Shown here: in pieces, positions 8,372-16,983 of the stretch
Layout of the letters: every line of letters begins with the position of its first letter
Numbering within the stretch: the first letter of the stretch is position 1
NCBI RefSeq assembly: GCF_001189535.1
Contig: NZ_CP012070.1
Span: forward strand, 2,666,001 to 2,730,000
Direction of reading: 5' to 3'
Length of the DNA stretch: 64,000 nt
Origin: Arsenicicoccus sp. oral taxon 190
GTDB lineage: Bacteria > Actinomycetota > Actinomycetes > Actinomycetales > Dermatophilaceae
The notes under the pieces: generated by a model
Database searches by the model: none
What the model was told of the DNA's origin: nothing
The model's input: the letters and a program-made list of their open reading frames with translations, nothing else
Made by a program: the position numbers and the translations under genes

Positions 8372-9244
8372 ATGAGCACCGACACCACCCAGCCCACCCC
8401 GACCACGCTCGAGGCGCGCGCCGCCGACTCCGGCGCCAACGCCACCGCCGCCTTCCGCAAGAAGCAGCGCACCCTCGAGGTCCCGCAGGAGCGCGTCGAC
8501 GCGATCGCCACCGAGGCCATCGAGGCCCTCCACGAGGTCATCCGCAAGCACCGCCTCACCTACGAGGAGTACGACGTCCTCAAGTCCTGGCTGATCCAGG
8601 TCGGCGAGGACGGCGAGTGGCCGCTCTTTCTCGACGTGTGGTTCGAGCACGTCGTCGAGGACGTCAACACCGATCACCGTCAGGGCAACAAGGGCTCCAT
8701 CGAGGGTCCGTACTACGTCCCGGACTCCCCGGAGCAGGGCTCGCACGGCACCATCCCGATGCGCGACGACGAGCCCGGCGAGGCCCTGACCTTCCAGGGT
8801 CAGGTGCGCACCACCGACGGTTCCGCCCTCCCCCACGCCAAGGTCGAGCTGTGGCACGCGGACGCAGGCGGCTTCTACAGCCAGTACGCCCCCGGCCTGC
8901 CCGAGTGGAACCTCCGCGGCACCTTCACCACCGACGACGAGGGCCGCTTCGAGATCCACTCGATCATCCCCGCCCCCTACCAGATCCCCACCGACGGCGC
9001 CTGCGGCAAGCTGATCGCCGCCGCGGGCTGGCACGCCTGGCGCCCCGCCCACATGCACCTCAAGGTCTCGGCGCCCGACCACGAGCTGCTCACCGCGCAG
9101 CTCTACTTCCCCGGCGACCCCCACAACGAGGACGACATCGCCACGTCCGTCAAGCCCGAGCTCATGCTCGACCCCAGGCCGGCCGCCGACGGCCAGGGCC
9201 AGGTCGTGGACTACGACTTCGTGATCGACCCCGTCCGCGCCTGA
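8372..9244 (+). CDS. catA: Catechol 1,2-dioxygenase
   Basis: An intradiol ring-cleaving non-heme Fe(III) dioxygenase that opens catechol to cis,cis-muconate. The 290-residue length fits the family. The four iron ligands can be placed: Tyr169 (GFYSQY), Tyr203 (PAPYQIP), His227 and His229 (RPAHMHL), with spacing close to the Acinetobacter enzyme. The N-terminal helical dimerisation domain covers about the first 100 residues. The ATG at 8372 follows AAGGAGAGACC, a good ribosome-binding site. It is cotranscribed with catB and catC. Confidence 0.95.
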   Translation: MSTDTTQPTPTTLEARAADSGANATAAFRKKQRTLEVPQERVDAIATEAIEALHEVIRKHRLTYEEYDVLKSWLIQVGEDGEWPLFLDVWFEHVVEDVNTDHRQGNKGSIEGPYYVPDSPEQGSHGTIPMRDDEPGEALTFQGQVRTTDGSALPHAKVELWHADAGGFYSQYAPGLPEWNLRGTFTTDDEGRFEIHSIIPAPYQIPTDGACGKLIAAAGWHAWRPAHMHLKVSAPDHELLTAQLYFPGDPHNEDDIATSVKPELMLDPRPAADGQGQVVDYDFVIDPVRA

Positions 9245-9293
9245 GCCAGCCTCGACCCTGCCACCACCCACCACCCGCACCGAGGAGCACACC

Positions 9294-9590
9294 ATGCTGT
9301 ACGCCGTGAAGATGGACGTCGCGATCCCCCACGACCTGGATCCGGCGGAGCGGGACGCCACCCTGGCCCGCGAGAAGGCGTACTCCCAGGACCTGCAGCG
9401 CGGTGGTGAGTGGCGGCACATCTGGCGGTGCGCCGGCCAGTACTCCAACATCTCGGTCTTCGACGTCGAGAGCAACGAGCGGCTCCACGAGATCCTCTGG
9501 AACCTCCCGCTGTTCGCGTACATGACGATCGAGGTCACGCCGCTGGCGACGCACCCCTCGGACATCGCGCTCGCCCCGGCGGCGGGCTGA
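9294..9590 (+). CDS. catC: Muconolactone Delta-isomerase
   Basis: CatC isomerises muconolactone to beta-ketoadipate enol-lactone. The 98-residue length is typical of this decameric ferredoxin-fold enzyme. It begins MLYAVKMDVAIPHDLD and contains EWRHIWRCAGQYSNISVFDV and NLPLFAYMTIEVTPLATHPSD, all characteristic. A GAGGAGC ribosome-binding site precedes the ATG. The order catB–catA–catC gives the path from catechol to the enol-lactone. The enol-lactone hydrolase (pcaD) and CoA transferase are not in the window. Confidence 0.93.
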   Translation: MLYAVKMDVAIPHDLDPAERDATLAREKAYSQDLQRGGEWRHIWRCAGQYSNISVFDVESNERLHEILWNLPLFAYMTIEVTPLATHPSDIALAPAAG

Positions 9591-9609
9591 GAGCCGGGCG
9601 GGGGCGGCA

Positions 9610-9615
9610 TACGCT
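9610..9615 (+). promoter_or_regulatory. -10 element for the tRNA deacylase gene, leaderless type
   Basis: TACGCT lies 6 nt before the ATG at 9622, within the short gap after catC. The gene may therefore have its own leaderless transcript in addition to readthrough from the cat operon. Confidence 0.45.
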
Positions 9616-9621
9616 CGGCCC

Positions 9622-10128
9622 ATGGCCAGCAAGCGCGCCCCGTCCGGCAACCCAGCCTCCCCCGCCACGCCCGCGACCACCGCGCTCGACCGCGCAGGGG
9701 TGCGCTACCAGGTGCGGGCCTACGAGCACGACCCGGCGGCCCCGTCCTACGGCCTCGAGGCCGCCGCGGCGCTGGGCGTCGACCCGGCACGGGTCCTCAA
9801 GACCCTCCTGGTGGACACCGGCGCCGGGCTGGCCGTCGGGATCGTCCCCGTCGACCGGCAGCTGGACCTCAAGGCCCTCGCCACGGCCCTGCACGTCAAG
9901 CGGGTCACGATGGCCGATCCCGCTGCGGCGCAACGCTCGTCGGGCTACGTCGTGGGCGGCATCAGCCCGCTCGGGCAGAAGCGCCCGCTGCCGACGGTCG
10001 TGCACGCCGCGGCGCTCGGCCACGACACCGTCCTGGTCTCCGGCGGCCGCCGCGGCCTGGACGTCGAGCTCACCCCCACCGACCTGATCACCCTGACCCG
10101 GGCCACCACCGCCGACATCGCCCGCTGA
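9622..10128 (+). CDS. ybaK: YbaK/EbsC family aminoacyl-tRNA deacylase
   Basis: A 168-residue YbaK-like protein, probably hydrolysing mischarged Cys-tRNA(Pro). Family features are the VRAYEHDPAAPSYG strand, DPARVLKTLLVD with the key lysine, the VKRVTMADPAAAQRSSGYVVGG segment and ISPLGQKRPLPTVV. It sits between catC and the thiolase gene without obvious metabolic link. A predicted -10 hexamer right before its ATG suggests independent expression. The exact tRNA specificity cannot be read from sequence. Confidence 0.87.
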   Translation: MASKRAPSGNPASPATPATTALDRAGVRYQVRAYEHDPAAPSYGLEAAAALGVDPARVLKTLLVDTGAGLAVGIVPVDRQLDLKALATALHVKRVTMADPAAAQRSSGYVVGGISPLGQKRPLPTVVHAAALGHDTVLVSGGRRGLDVELTPTDLITLTRATTADIAR

Positions 10129-10161
10129 ACCCCTGCCCGACCCCTTCCCGAAAGGTCCCTC

Positions 10162-11364
10162 GTGACGCGCCCCACCGCCTTCCTCTACGACAGCATCCGG
10201 ACCCCCTTCGGCCGGTTCGGCGGCGCCCTGGCGGGGGTCCGCCCCGACGACCTGGCCGCCCACGTGGTGCGCGCCCTGGTCGATCGCTCCCCCGGCCTCG
10301 ACCCGAAGCGGATCGACGCGGTGACCTTCGGCAACGCCAACGGCGCCGGGGAGGAGAACCGCAACGTCGCCCGCATGGCCACCCTGCTCGCCGGGCTGCC
10401 CGTCTCGATCCCCGGCAGCACCGTCAACCGGCTCTGCGGCTCCTCGCTCGACGCCGCAATGGTCGCGTCCCGCCAGGTGCTGGTCGGCGACGCGGACCTC
10501 GTGCTCGTCGGCGGGGTCGAGTCCATGAGCCGCGCCCCGTGGGTGCTGCCCAAGACCAGCAAGCCCTACCCCGCCCACAACCTCACCGCCGAGAACACCG
10601 CGCTCGGCTGGCGCCTGGTCAACCCGCGCATGCCGGGCGAGTGGACCGTCAGCCTCGGCGAGGCCACCGAGCAGCTCGCCGAGCGTCACGGCGTCTCCCG
10701 GGAGCGGCAGGACGCCTTCGCGGCCGAGTCCCACCGGCTCACCGCCGCGGCCTGGGACGAGGGCCGGTATGCCGACCACGTGGTCTCCGTCCCCGGCGCC
10801 GACCTGACGCGCGACGAGGGCATCCGGCCCGACTCCACCCCGGCGACGCTGGCGGGCCTGCGCACCGCCTTCCGCGCCGAGGGCGGCACCGTCACCGCGG
10901 GCAACGCATCACCGCTCAACGACGGCGCGTCGGCCGGGTTCGTGGGCTCCGAGCGGGCGGCCGACCTGCTGGGGCGCGACCCGCTTGCCCGGATCGTGTC
11001 CCGCGGCGAGGCCGGCAACGAGCCGCAGCTCTTCGGCTACGCCCCGGTGGCGGCGGCCGAGCAGGCGCTCCGGCGCGCCGGCCTGACCTGGGGCGACATC
11101 GACGCGGTCGAGCTCAACGAGGCCTTCGCGGCGCAGTCGCTGGCGTGTCTGGACGCCTGGGAGCGCGACGGTCTGGACGTCGGGGTGGTCAACCGCTGGG
11201 GCGGCGCCATCGCGATCGGCCACCCGCTGGGTGCCTCCGGGATGCGGGTGCTCGGCACGGTGGCGCGCCGGCTCGCCGCGACCGGGGGCCGCTACGGTCT
11301 CGCCGCGATCTGCATCGGCGTCGGCCAGGGCCTCGCCGTGGTCGTCGAGAACCCCGGCGCCTAG
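10162..11364 (+). CDS. pcaF: Beta-ketoadipyl-CoA thiolase
   Basis: A 400-residue thiolase that cleaves 3-oxoadipyl-CoA to succinyl-CoA and acetyl-CoA, the last step of catechol degradation. The catalytic residues are visible: Cys92 in NRLCGSSLDA, His354 in GHPLGASG and Cys384 in AICIGVGQG. The start is GTG, preceded by GAAAGG. The placement after catC favours beta-ketoadipyl-CoA thiolase (PcaF/CatF) over a general acetyl-CoA acetyltransferase, though the two are not separable by motif alone. Confidence 0.85.
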   Translation: MTRPTAFLYDSIRTPFGRFGGALAGVRPDDLAAHVVRALVDRSPGLDPKRIDAVTFGNANGAGEENRNVARMATLLAGLPVSIPGSTVNRLCGSSLDAAMVASRQVLVGDADLVLVGGVESMSRAPWVLPKTSKPYPAHNLTAENTALGWRLVNPRMPGEWTVSLGEATEQLAERHGVSRERQDAFAAESHRLTAAAWDEGRYADHVVSVPGADLTRDEGIRPDSTPATLAGLRTAFRAEGGTVTAGNASPLNDGASAGFVGSERAADLLGRDPLARIVSRGEAGNEPQLFGYAPVAAAEQALRRAGLTWGDIDAVELNEAFAAQSLACLDAWERDGLDVGVVNRWGGAIAIGHPLGASGMRVLGTVARRLAATGGRYGLAAICIGVGQGLAVVVENPGA

Positions 11365-11436
11365 ACCGGACCCCGCCCCGCCATACGCCGCTCTGCCTTG
11401 GCCCCTCTGCCTTGGCCGCCCGACCCTGCCCCCGCC

Positions 11437-11892
11437 CTACCCCGCCTGCGGAGGCTCCAGCGCCGACCGCCCCTCCCAGGGCGTGGACAGCACCACCGTG
11501 GTGCGGGTGGACACGTTGGCCGCCGCTCGGATCTGCGCGATCAGCTCCTCCAGCGCGTGGGGCGTCGCCACGCGCACCTGGAGCACGTAGGACATGTCGC
11601 CGGCCACCGAGTGGCAGGCCTCGATCGCGGAGATCCCCCGCAGCCGCTCGGGGATGTCGTCGGGCTCGGTCGGGTCCAGCGGGGCGATCGAGATGAACGC
11701 CCCCATCGGCAGGCCCGCCTGCGCCTGATCCACCCGGGCGTGGTATCCCGTGATGACCCCGCGCTCCTCGAGCCGCCGCACCCGCTGGTGGATCGCCGAC
11801 GTGGACAGGCCCGTGGCCTTGCCGAGGTCGGTGTAGGACATCCGGCCGTCCCGCGTCAGGTGCTGGACGATCTGCTGGTCGACGGCCTCCAT
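11437..11892 (-). CDS. Lrp/AsnC family transcriptional regulator
   Basis: A 151-residue regulator with an N-terminal helix-turn-helix (MEAVDQQIVQHLTRDGRMSY and STSAIHQRVRRLEERGVITGY) and a C-terminal RAM ligand-binding domain. Lrp/AsnC proteins sense amino acids. It is convergent with the thiolase gene and divergent from the exonuclease gene. The lysine locus 7 kb away is one possible target, but nothing in the sequence shows this. Its -10 hexamer and that of the exonuclease gene share the 39-bp divergent gap. Confidence 0.88.
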   Translation of the reverse strand: MEAVDQQIVQHLTRDGRMSYTDLGKATGLSTSAIHQRVRRLEERGVITGYHARVDQAQAGLPMGAFISIAPLDPTEPDDIPERLRGISAIEACHSVAGDMSYVLQVRVATPHALEELIAQIRAAANVSTRTTVVLSTPWEGRSALEPPQAG

Positions 11893-11898
11893 CCGGCC

Positions 11899-11904
11899 AG
11901 TCTA
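11899..11904 (-). promoter_or_regulatory. -10 element for the Lrp/AsnC gene, leaderless type
   Basis: On the minus strand TAGACT lies 6 nt before the ATG at 11892. It is back to back with the exonuclease gene promoter at 11920. Confidence 0.5.
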
Positions 11905-11919
11905 GCGGCGGGGTGCCCC

Positions 11920-11925
11920 TACGCT
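11920..11925 (+). promoter_or_regulatory. -10 element for the exonuclease gene, leaderless type
   Basis: TACGCT lies 6 nt before the ATG at 11932, which fixes the start although the frame is open far upstream. Confidence 0.5.
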
Positions 11926-11931
11926 GGCAGC

Positions 11932-12873
11932 ATGGATGCGAGTCCCCGCCTGATGCTCCTCGACGCCGCCTCGCTGTACTACCGCGCCTTCTACGGCGTC
12001 CCGGACCGCCGCAAGACGCCGGACTCGCCGCCGTCCAACGCGGTGCGCGGCTTCCTCGACATGATCGCCACGCTCGTCCAGACCCACCGGCCCACGCACC
12101 TCGTGGCGTGCTGGGACGAGGACTGGCGCCCCGACTTCCGGGTGGCGGCGATCCCGAGCTACAAGACCCACCGTCTCGCGGACGGCTCGGACGTCGCCGA
12201 GGACACCCCCGACGCGCTGGCGCCGCAGGTCCCGGCGATCGTGGACGTGCTGGCCGCCCTCGGCATCGCCCGGGTCGGCGCGGCGGGCTACGAGGCGGAC
12301 GACGTCATCGGCACGCTGGTGCACACCTACGCCGGCGAGCTGCCCATCGACGTCGTGACCGGCGACCGGGACCTCTTCCAGGTCGTGGACGACCGGCGCT
12401 CGGTGCGGGTGCTCTACACCGCGCGCGGCGGGGTGCGCGACGCCGACGTGGTCGACGAGGCCTACCTGCTCGCGAAGTACGCCGTCTCCTCGGGCCCCGC
12501 CTACGCCGACATGGCGGTGCTGCGCGGCGACACCAGCGACGGCCTGCCCGGGGTGCCCGGGATCGGCGAGAAGTCCGCGGCCCAGCTCATCGAGACGTAT
12601 GGCGACCTGCGCACCCTGCGCGCCGCGGTCGACGGCGGGGACCCCGCCATCAAGGGAGCCCGGCGGGCCCGGCTGGAGGCGGCCTCGGACTACCTGGACG
12701 TCGCGCCCACGGTCGTGCAGGTCGCGACCGACGCGCCACTGCCGGGTCTCACCCGCGAGACGCTGCGGCTGCCTCGGGAGGTCGTGGACCCGCGGCTGCT
12801 GTCGCAGGTCGCGGACGAGCTCGGGGTCGGGTCGAGCGTCGGCCGGGTGCTGTCCGCCCTCGCGATCCCCTGA
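11932..12873 (+). CDS. 5'-3' exonuclease (FEN / PolI N-domain type)
   Basis: A 313-residue stand-alone homologue of the 5' nuclease domain of DNA polymerase I. It begins MDASPRLMLLDAASLYYRAF and has the acidic metal-binding cluster in AGYEADDVIGTLVH and VVTGDRDLFQVV. The helix-hairpin-helix SDGLPGVPGIGEKSAAQLI is also present. Its likely role is removal of RNA primers or flaps. No polymerase domain follows. The frame extends upstream to 11398, but the ATG at 11932 is favoured by the -10 element and by homology. Confidence 0.9.
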   Translation: MDASPRLMLLDAASLYYRAFYGVPDRRKTPDSPPSNAVRGFLDMIATLVQTHRPTHLVACWDEDWRPDFRVAAIPSYKTHRLADGSDVAEDTPDALAPQVPAIVDVLAALGIARVGAAGYEADDVIGTLVHTYAGELPIDVVTGDRDLFQVVDDRRSVRVLYTARGGVRDADVVDEAYLLAKYAVSSGPAYADMAVLRGDTSDGLPGVPGIGEKSAAQLIETYGDLRTLRAAVDGGDPAIKGARRARLEAASDYLDVAPTVVQVATDAPLPGLTRETLRLPREVVDPRLLSQVADELGVGSSVGRVLSALAIP

Positions 12874-12897
12874 CGCCGGCTCCCCCGCGGCGGTCGG

Positions 12898-13740
12898 TCA
12901 GGCGCCGTCGAGTGTCGGCCACGGGTTGGGCCGGCACGACCCGACGCCCTTGCTCTGGTGCATCATCACGGGCGCGTTGCGTCCGGCGGCGCCGCACTCC
13001 TCGTGCCCGTGCCCGAGGAAGTGCCCCACCTCGTGGTTGACCATGTACGCGCGGTAGGCCGTCAGGTCGGCATACGTCGGGGTCATCAGCGTCCACCGGT
13101 CGGAGTTGAGGATCACGTCGTCGCCGTGGCGGCAGCTCCAGGTGCCGAGCATGCGCAGCGGCAGGCACATCCGGTCCACGGTGGGCGGCGACGCGAGGTA
13201 GATCGTGAACTCGGCCGCGCTCGCGTCCGGCACCAGGGCGAACGACGCGTCCTTCTCCCCGATCCATCCGCGCGGGTCGTCGAGGATGCCCGCGATCTCG
13301 CGCGCGGCGGCATCGGCCGCGATGCCGGTGCCGCCCTCGACCTTGACGGCATACCGGTGGACGCGCGGGGTGGTGCGCGCCGGCGCGATCGTGAGCGAGG
13401 CCGCGCTCCAGGTCCCGTCTCCCCGCACCCCCGAGTGCGGTATGCCGCCCGCCGCAGACCTCGTCGTCGCCGTCGGCCGCGGCGTCGCTGAGCTCGGCAG
13501 GGTGGTCGCCGGAGTGGTCGCCATGGTGGCGGCGGAGGTGACCGTGGGTGCCGTCGCGCTGGGACGCGCCGCGGCAGGGCTGCTGGTGCTGGGTGCCGGG
13601 GCACGCGAGGGGTCCGGGGCAGCGCACGAGCGGAACACGAGGGCGACGGCCACGACGAGCAGCACACCCAGCGCGGCGAGGACGACCCTCCCGCGCGGGG
13701 TCAGACGGAGTCCGGGGCGGGACGGCTGCGGCGCGCTCAC
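12898..13740 (-). CDS. DUF3152 protein, predicted secreted zinc-protease-like
   Basis: A 280-residue protein with one N-terminal membrane segment (VVLAALGVLLVVAVALVF), a Ser/Thr/Ala/Pro-rich linker of about 50 residues, and a C-terminal domain carrying NHEVGHFLGHGHEECG. This fits the HExxHxxGxxH signature of metzincin-type zinc proteases apart from spacing details. It matches actinobacterial DUF3152 proteins, whose substrate is unknown. Conserved cysteines (MCLPL, WSCRHG, EECG, GSCRP) may form disulfides outside the cell. The GTG start is supported by a -10 hexamer at 13747–13752. Confidence 0.82.
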   Translation of the reverse strand: MSAPQPSRPGLRLTPRGRVVLAALGVLLVVAVALVFRSCAAPDPSRAPAPSTSSPAAARPSATAPTVTSAATMATTPATTLPSSATPRPTATTRSAAGGIPHSGVRGDGTWSAASLTIAPARTTPRVHRYAVKVEGGTGIAADAAAREIAGILDDPRGWIGEKDASFALVPDASAAEFTIYLASPPTVDRMCLPLRMLGTWSCRHGDDVILNSDRWTLMTPTYADLTAYRAYMVNHEVGHFLGHGHEECGAAGRNAPVMMHQSKGVGSCRPNPWPTLDGA

Positions 13741-13746
13741 CCCATC

Positions 13747-13752
13747 AGGCTA
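13747..13752 (-). promoter_or_regulatory. -10 element for the DUF3152 gene, leaderless type
   Basis: On the minus strand TAGCCT lies 6 nt before the GTG start at 13740. Confidence 0.5.
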
Positions 13753-13845
13753 GGAAATCTGGGCGCCCCCTGGACGAGCCACGCCGAGGGTGCCCAGCAC
13801 CGAGTGGTACTCGCGGCGGTGCTCTCGAACGGGCAGAGTGCGTCC

Positions 13846-14253
13846 ATGGAGTGCGTCTTCTGCCGTGTCACCCGTGGCGAGATCCCGTCGAGCACCGTCC
13901 ATGCGGACGACCAGGTCGTGGCCTTCATGGATATCGCGCCTGCGACGCCGGGCCACCTGTTGGTCGTCCCGCGCGCCCATGCCGCCGGCCTCGGTGACCT
14001 CGATCCTGGAGATGCCGCGCAGATGATGGTGGTTGCCCAGCGCCTCGCGGGGGCGTTGCGAACCGCGCTGTCACCGGCGGGAGTGAATCTGTGGCCGGCC
14101 GACGGGCGGGCGGCCGGGCAGGAGGTGTTCCACTCTCATCTGCACGTCGTGCCTCGGAATGAGGGGGACGGTTTCACCGTCTCGGCCACCTTCCAACAGC
14201 CGGCGCGTGACGTGCTCGACGGTCTCGCCGCCCAGGTTCGGGATGCCTTGTAG
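13846..14253 (+). CDS. HIT family nucleotide hydrolase
   Basis: A 135-residue histidine-triad protein. It begins MECVFCRVTRGEIPSSTVHA and has the triad FHSHLHVVPR, so the HxHxH signature is intact. HIT proteins hydrolyse nucleotide conjugates. The ATG at 13846 is chosen over 13804 because the family starts at the C-x-x-C (CVFC) region. It opens a segment with the WYL regulator and exporter whose sequence style differs slightly from neighbours. It is convergent with the regulator. Confidence 0.88.
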   Translation: MECVFCRVTRGEIPSSTVHADDQVVAFMDIAPATPGHLLVVPRAHAAGLGDLDPGDAAQMMVVAQRLAGALRTALSPAGVNLWPADGRAAGQEVFHSHLHVVPRNEGDGFTVSATFQQPARDVLDGLAAQVRDAL

Positions 14254-14293
14254 CCACACTCGTCCGTAGCCGCAGACCGCCACGGTGCGTCGG

Positions 14294-15292
14294 TCAGCTC
14301 GTGGTGGCCGGGGTCTCGAGCCGATCCTTGATGGTGGCGAAGGCCTGGGCCAGCTCGGGTGGGGATGCGTCGCTGATCGCGGTGTCGAAGGTGATGAACA
14401 GCCCGGCGACGCCCGCCCAGGACCAGCCGCCGATGGTCAGCGCGCAGCTGGTGCCGTTGATGGGGGTGACGACGGATCCGCCGGGGGGCCAGCGGGCGAC
14501 GACGTCGGCGGGCAGCTGGAGCGTGGCGGTTCCGATGCACTGCCACTGGCCGGGGGTGTCACCGCGGTGTGGGTTCTGGATGACCAGGCGGGTGATGTCG
14601 TCGGGGGTCAGGGGGTGTGGGGTGAATGACCTGCCTGCGGGGGTCTTCGGGTGGACGCGGTCGACGCGGTACGTCGCCCAGGTGCCGTGCTGGGCGTGCC
14701 GGGCGATGAGGTACCACCGTCCGGCCCAGACGACGAGGTGGTGCGGCTCGACCTCGACGGGCGGACTGAAAGCGGGATTGCCTGGCGCAGGGACGGCCCC
14801 GTCCGGGGCGGCGTAGTCGAAGCGCAGGGTGCGGGTGGTCCGAACTGCTGATCCGATGGCCCGCAACGTGGACACGTCGACGGGTGGGGCGGAGAACTCC
14901 CAGTAGTTGCGCAGGTTGGTGACCTCGAAGGCTTCGCTGGCGGCCCGCAACCGTGCGGGCATCACGTGCCGCAGGGTGGTCAGGGCCCGAGCGACGGCAT
15001 AGTCGATGCCGGTGACGGTGGCGGGGGCCGTCTGCAGAGCCAGCGCGATGGCGATCGCCTGGTCGTCGTCGAGCACCAGGGGTGGCAACTTTCCCCCAGC
15101 GCCCAGGCGGTATCCACCGCCCGGGCCCTTGATGGAGTCGACTGGGTAGCCGAGCTCTCGCAAGGTCTCGACGTCGCGGCGCAGCGTTCGCGGCGAGACA
15201 CCGACCCGCTCAGCGAGGTCACGGCCGGTCCACTCCAGGCGTGCCTCGAGCAGCGAGAGGAGGCGCAGGATCCGCGCGGAGGTGTCGGCCAT
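14294..15292 (-). CDS. WYL-domain transcriptional regulator
   Basis: A 332-residue regulator with an N-terminal winged helix (ARILRLLSLLEARLEW, VSPRTLRRDVETLRELGYPV) and a central WYL domain seen at AGRWYLIARH. A C-terminal dimer-like region follows. WYL proteins bind nucleic-acid-like ligands or sense stress. It is divergent, across 60 bp, from a drug exporter, the usual layout for a local repressor or activator. It differs from PafB and PafC in this window, which act in the DNA damage response of mycobacteria. Confidence 0.85.
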   Translation of the reverse strand: MADTSARILRLLSLLEARLEWTGRDLAERVGVSPRTLRRDVETLRELGYPVDSIKGPGGGYRLGAGGKLPPLVLDDDQAIAIALALQTAPATVTGIDYAVARALTTLRHVMPARLRAASEAFEVTNLRNYWEFSAPPVDVSTLRAIGSAVRTTRTLRFDYAAPDGAVPAPGNPAFSPPVEVEPHHLVVWAGRWYLIARHAQHGTWATYRVDRVHPKTPAGRSFTPHPLTPDDITRLVIQNPHRGDTPGQWQCIGTATLQLPADVVARWPPGGSVVTPINGTSCALTIGGWSWAGVAGLFITFDTAISDASPPELAQAFATIKDRLETPATTS

Positions 15293-15352
15293 GGCCTCAG
15301 CATCCCGCAGTGGCGGTCACTCGGCGTCCGCTACCCCCGAGACGGTGATTCC

Positions 15353-16891
15353 ATGACTGGATCTCACTCGGACCGTCCCACCCCCGACGCGGCTGCCGGA
15401 GCACCACCCCGCGTTCAACCTGACGGCGTCGCCGACGCCGCGGGGTCTGCCTCGCAAAGACAGGGCCGTCTCGGGGGGCGTGCTGCCTCGATGCCTCTGC
15501 TCGTGGTGCTGTTCGCTTCGTTCATGGATCTGCTCGACGTCACCATCGTCACGGTGGCTGCCCCCCACATCGCCGCCGACCTGGATGCGACCCAGGCGCA
15601 GCTGCAGTGGATGCTGGCGGCGTACACGCTGGCACTCGGTTCGGGTCTGATCACCGGGGGCCGGGTCGGTGACGACGTCGGACGGCGCCGGGTCTTCCTG
15701 GTCTCGCTGGCGTGCTTCGCCCTGGCGTCCGCGGCGTGTGCGCTGGCGCCGAGTGCCGGTTTCTTGACCGGCATGCGCGCTGTTCAGGGACTGGCCGGGG
15801 GGTTCATGGTCCCGCAGGTCTTCGGCATCATCCGCTCTTCCTTCGAGCCGGCCGCGATGGCCAAGGCCTTCGGCGCGTACGGCGCTGTCCAGGGCCTCGC
15901 CTCGGTGGCCGGCCCGCTCATCGGCGGGGCTCTCGTCGACGCCGACCTGTGGGGCTCGGGGTGGCGCACGATCTTCTGGATCAACGTCCCTGTCGCGGTG
16001 GTGGCCCTCGCCCTCGGCGTCCGGGTACTGCCCGAGTCTCACGCACCGGCCCGGTCTCGACTTGACGTCGTCGGGGCCGTCCTGACGGCTGGTGGCGTGT
16101 TCCTGCTCCTCCTGCCGTTGGTGCAGGGCCGCGACTGGGGCTGGCCCGCCTGGGGCTGGGGCCTCCTGTCCCTCGGCGTGGTGCTGCTGGCCGGGTTCCT
16201 CACCTACGAACGAGTCCTGGCGCGTCGCGGCGGCGAACCCGTCCTCGACCCGGCTCTCCTTCAGGTGCGCCCGTTCACGGCCGGCCTTGCGGCGTCGGTG
16301 CTGTTCTTCGGCGGCCTGGCCTCGTTCTTCCTCGTGCTGTCGATCTACCTGCAAGCCGGGACCGGTCGTTCTGCCTGGGATACGGGCCTGGTCATCGTGC
16401 CGTACGCGATCGGGTCGATGATCACCTCAGGCGCTGGAGTCGCCCTGGCTGCCAAGGCCGGACGAGCTCTGCTCGTCACCGGGTCACTGACCCTGGCCGC
16501 CTCGCAGGGGCTGACGTGGTGGCTCGTGCGCGACGGCGTCGCCCCCGGCTACTGGGCCCTGGCTGCGGTGATGTTCCTCGGCGGGCTCGGGCTGGGGCTG
16601 GGCGCCCCGATCCTGGTCAACGTCGTCCTGGCCGGAGTCCCCGGTCGTGCCGCCGGTGCGGCCGGCGGTGTGCTCTCGACCGCCATCCAGATCGGCGGCG
16701 CGGTCGGCGTCGCAGTGCTCGGCACCGTCTTCTTCAACGCCCTCTCGTCCAGGAGCACCCCTGCCGGTCCTCCCGAGGTGGTGTTCGGTCACGCGCTGGC
16801 CCAGGTGATGCCCTGGCAGGTCGCTGCCTATCTGCTCGCTGCGCTCGCGATGCTCGCCCTCCCCAAGACCGCCGCAGCTCACCGGCACTGA
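15353..16891 (+). CDS. MFS multidrug exporter, DHA2 (14-TMS) family
   Basis: A 512-residue inner-membrane drug:proton antiporter of the EmrB/QacA type. A hydrophilic N-terminal extension of about 45 residues precedes the first helix (MPLLVVLFASFMDLLDVTIV). The motif A region reads GGRVGDDVGRRRVFL and the motif C region AGPLIGGALV. About 14 hydrophobic segments are visible. The ATG at 15353 is the first plausible one after the divergent regulator; the frame is open much further upstream. It is probably controlled by the adjacent WYL protein. Substrate unknown. Confidence 0.88.
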   Translation: MTGSHSDRPTPDAAAGAPPRVQPDGVADAAGSASQRQGRLGGRAASMPLLVVLFASFMDLLDVTIVTVAAPHIAADLDATQAQLQWMLAAYTLALGSGLITGGRVGDDVGRRRVFLVSLACFALASAACALAPSAGFLTGMRAVQGLAGGFMVPQVFGIIRSSFEPAAMAKAFGAYGAVQGLASVAGPLIGGALVDADLWGSGWRTIFWINVPVAVVALALGVRVLPESHAPARSRLDVVGAVLTAGGVFLLLLPLVQGRDWGWPAWGWGLLSLGVVLLAGFLTYERVLARRGGEPVLDPALLQVRPFTAGLAASVLFFGGLASFFLVLSIYLQAGTGRSAWDTGLVIVPYAIGSMITSGAGVALAAKAGRALLVTGSLTLAASQGLTWWLVRDGVAPGYWALAAVMFLGGLGLGLGAPILVNVVLAGVPGRAAGAAGGVLSTAIQIGGAVGVAVLGTVFFNALSSRSTPAGPPEVVFGHALAQVMPWQVAAYLLAALAMLALPKTAAAHRH

Positions 16892-16983
16892 TCACTCATC
16901 CCGGTCGAACGCATCAGAAGACGGACGTGACCACCCAGGACGTGGCCTGGGCCACCACCAGCGCACCCAAACCGCAAGGGCCC

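Noticed and set aside
11391..11416. Direct repeat CTCTGCCTTGGCC twice between the thiolase and lrp genes
   Set aside because: Only two copies in a short convergent gap with no structure or second location; treated as chance or slippage.
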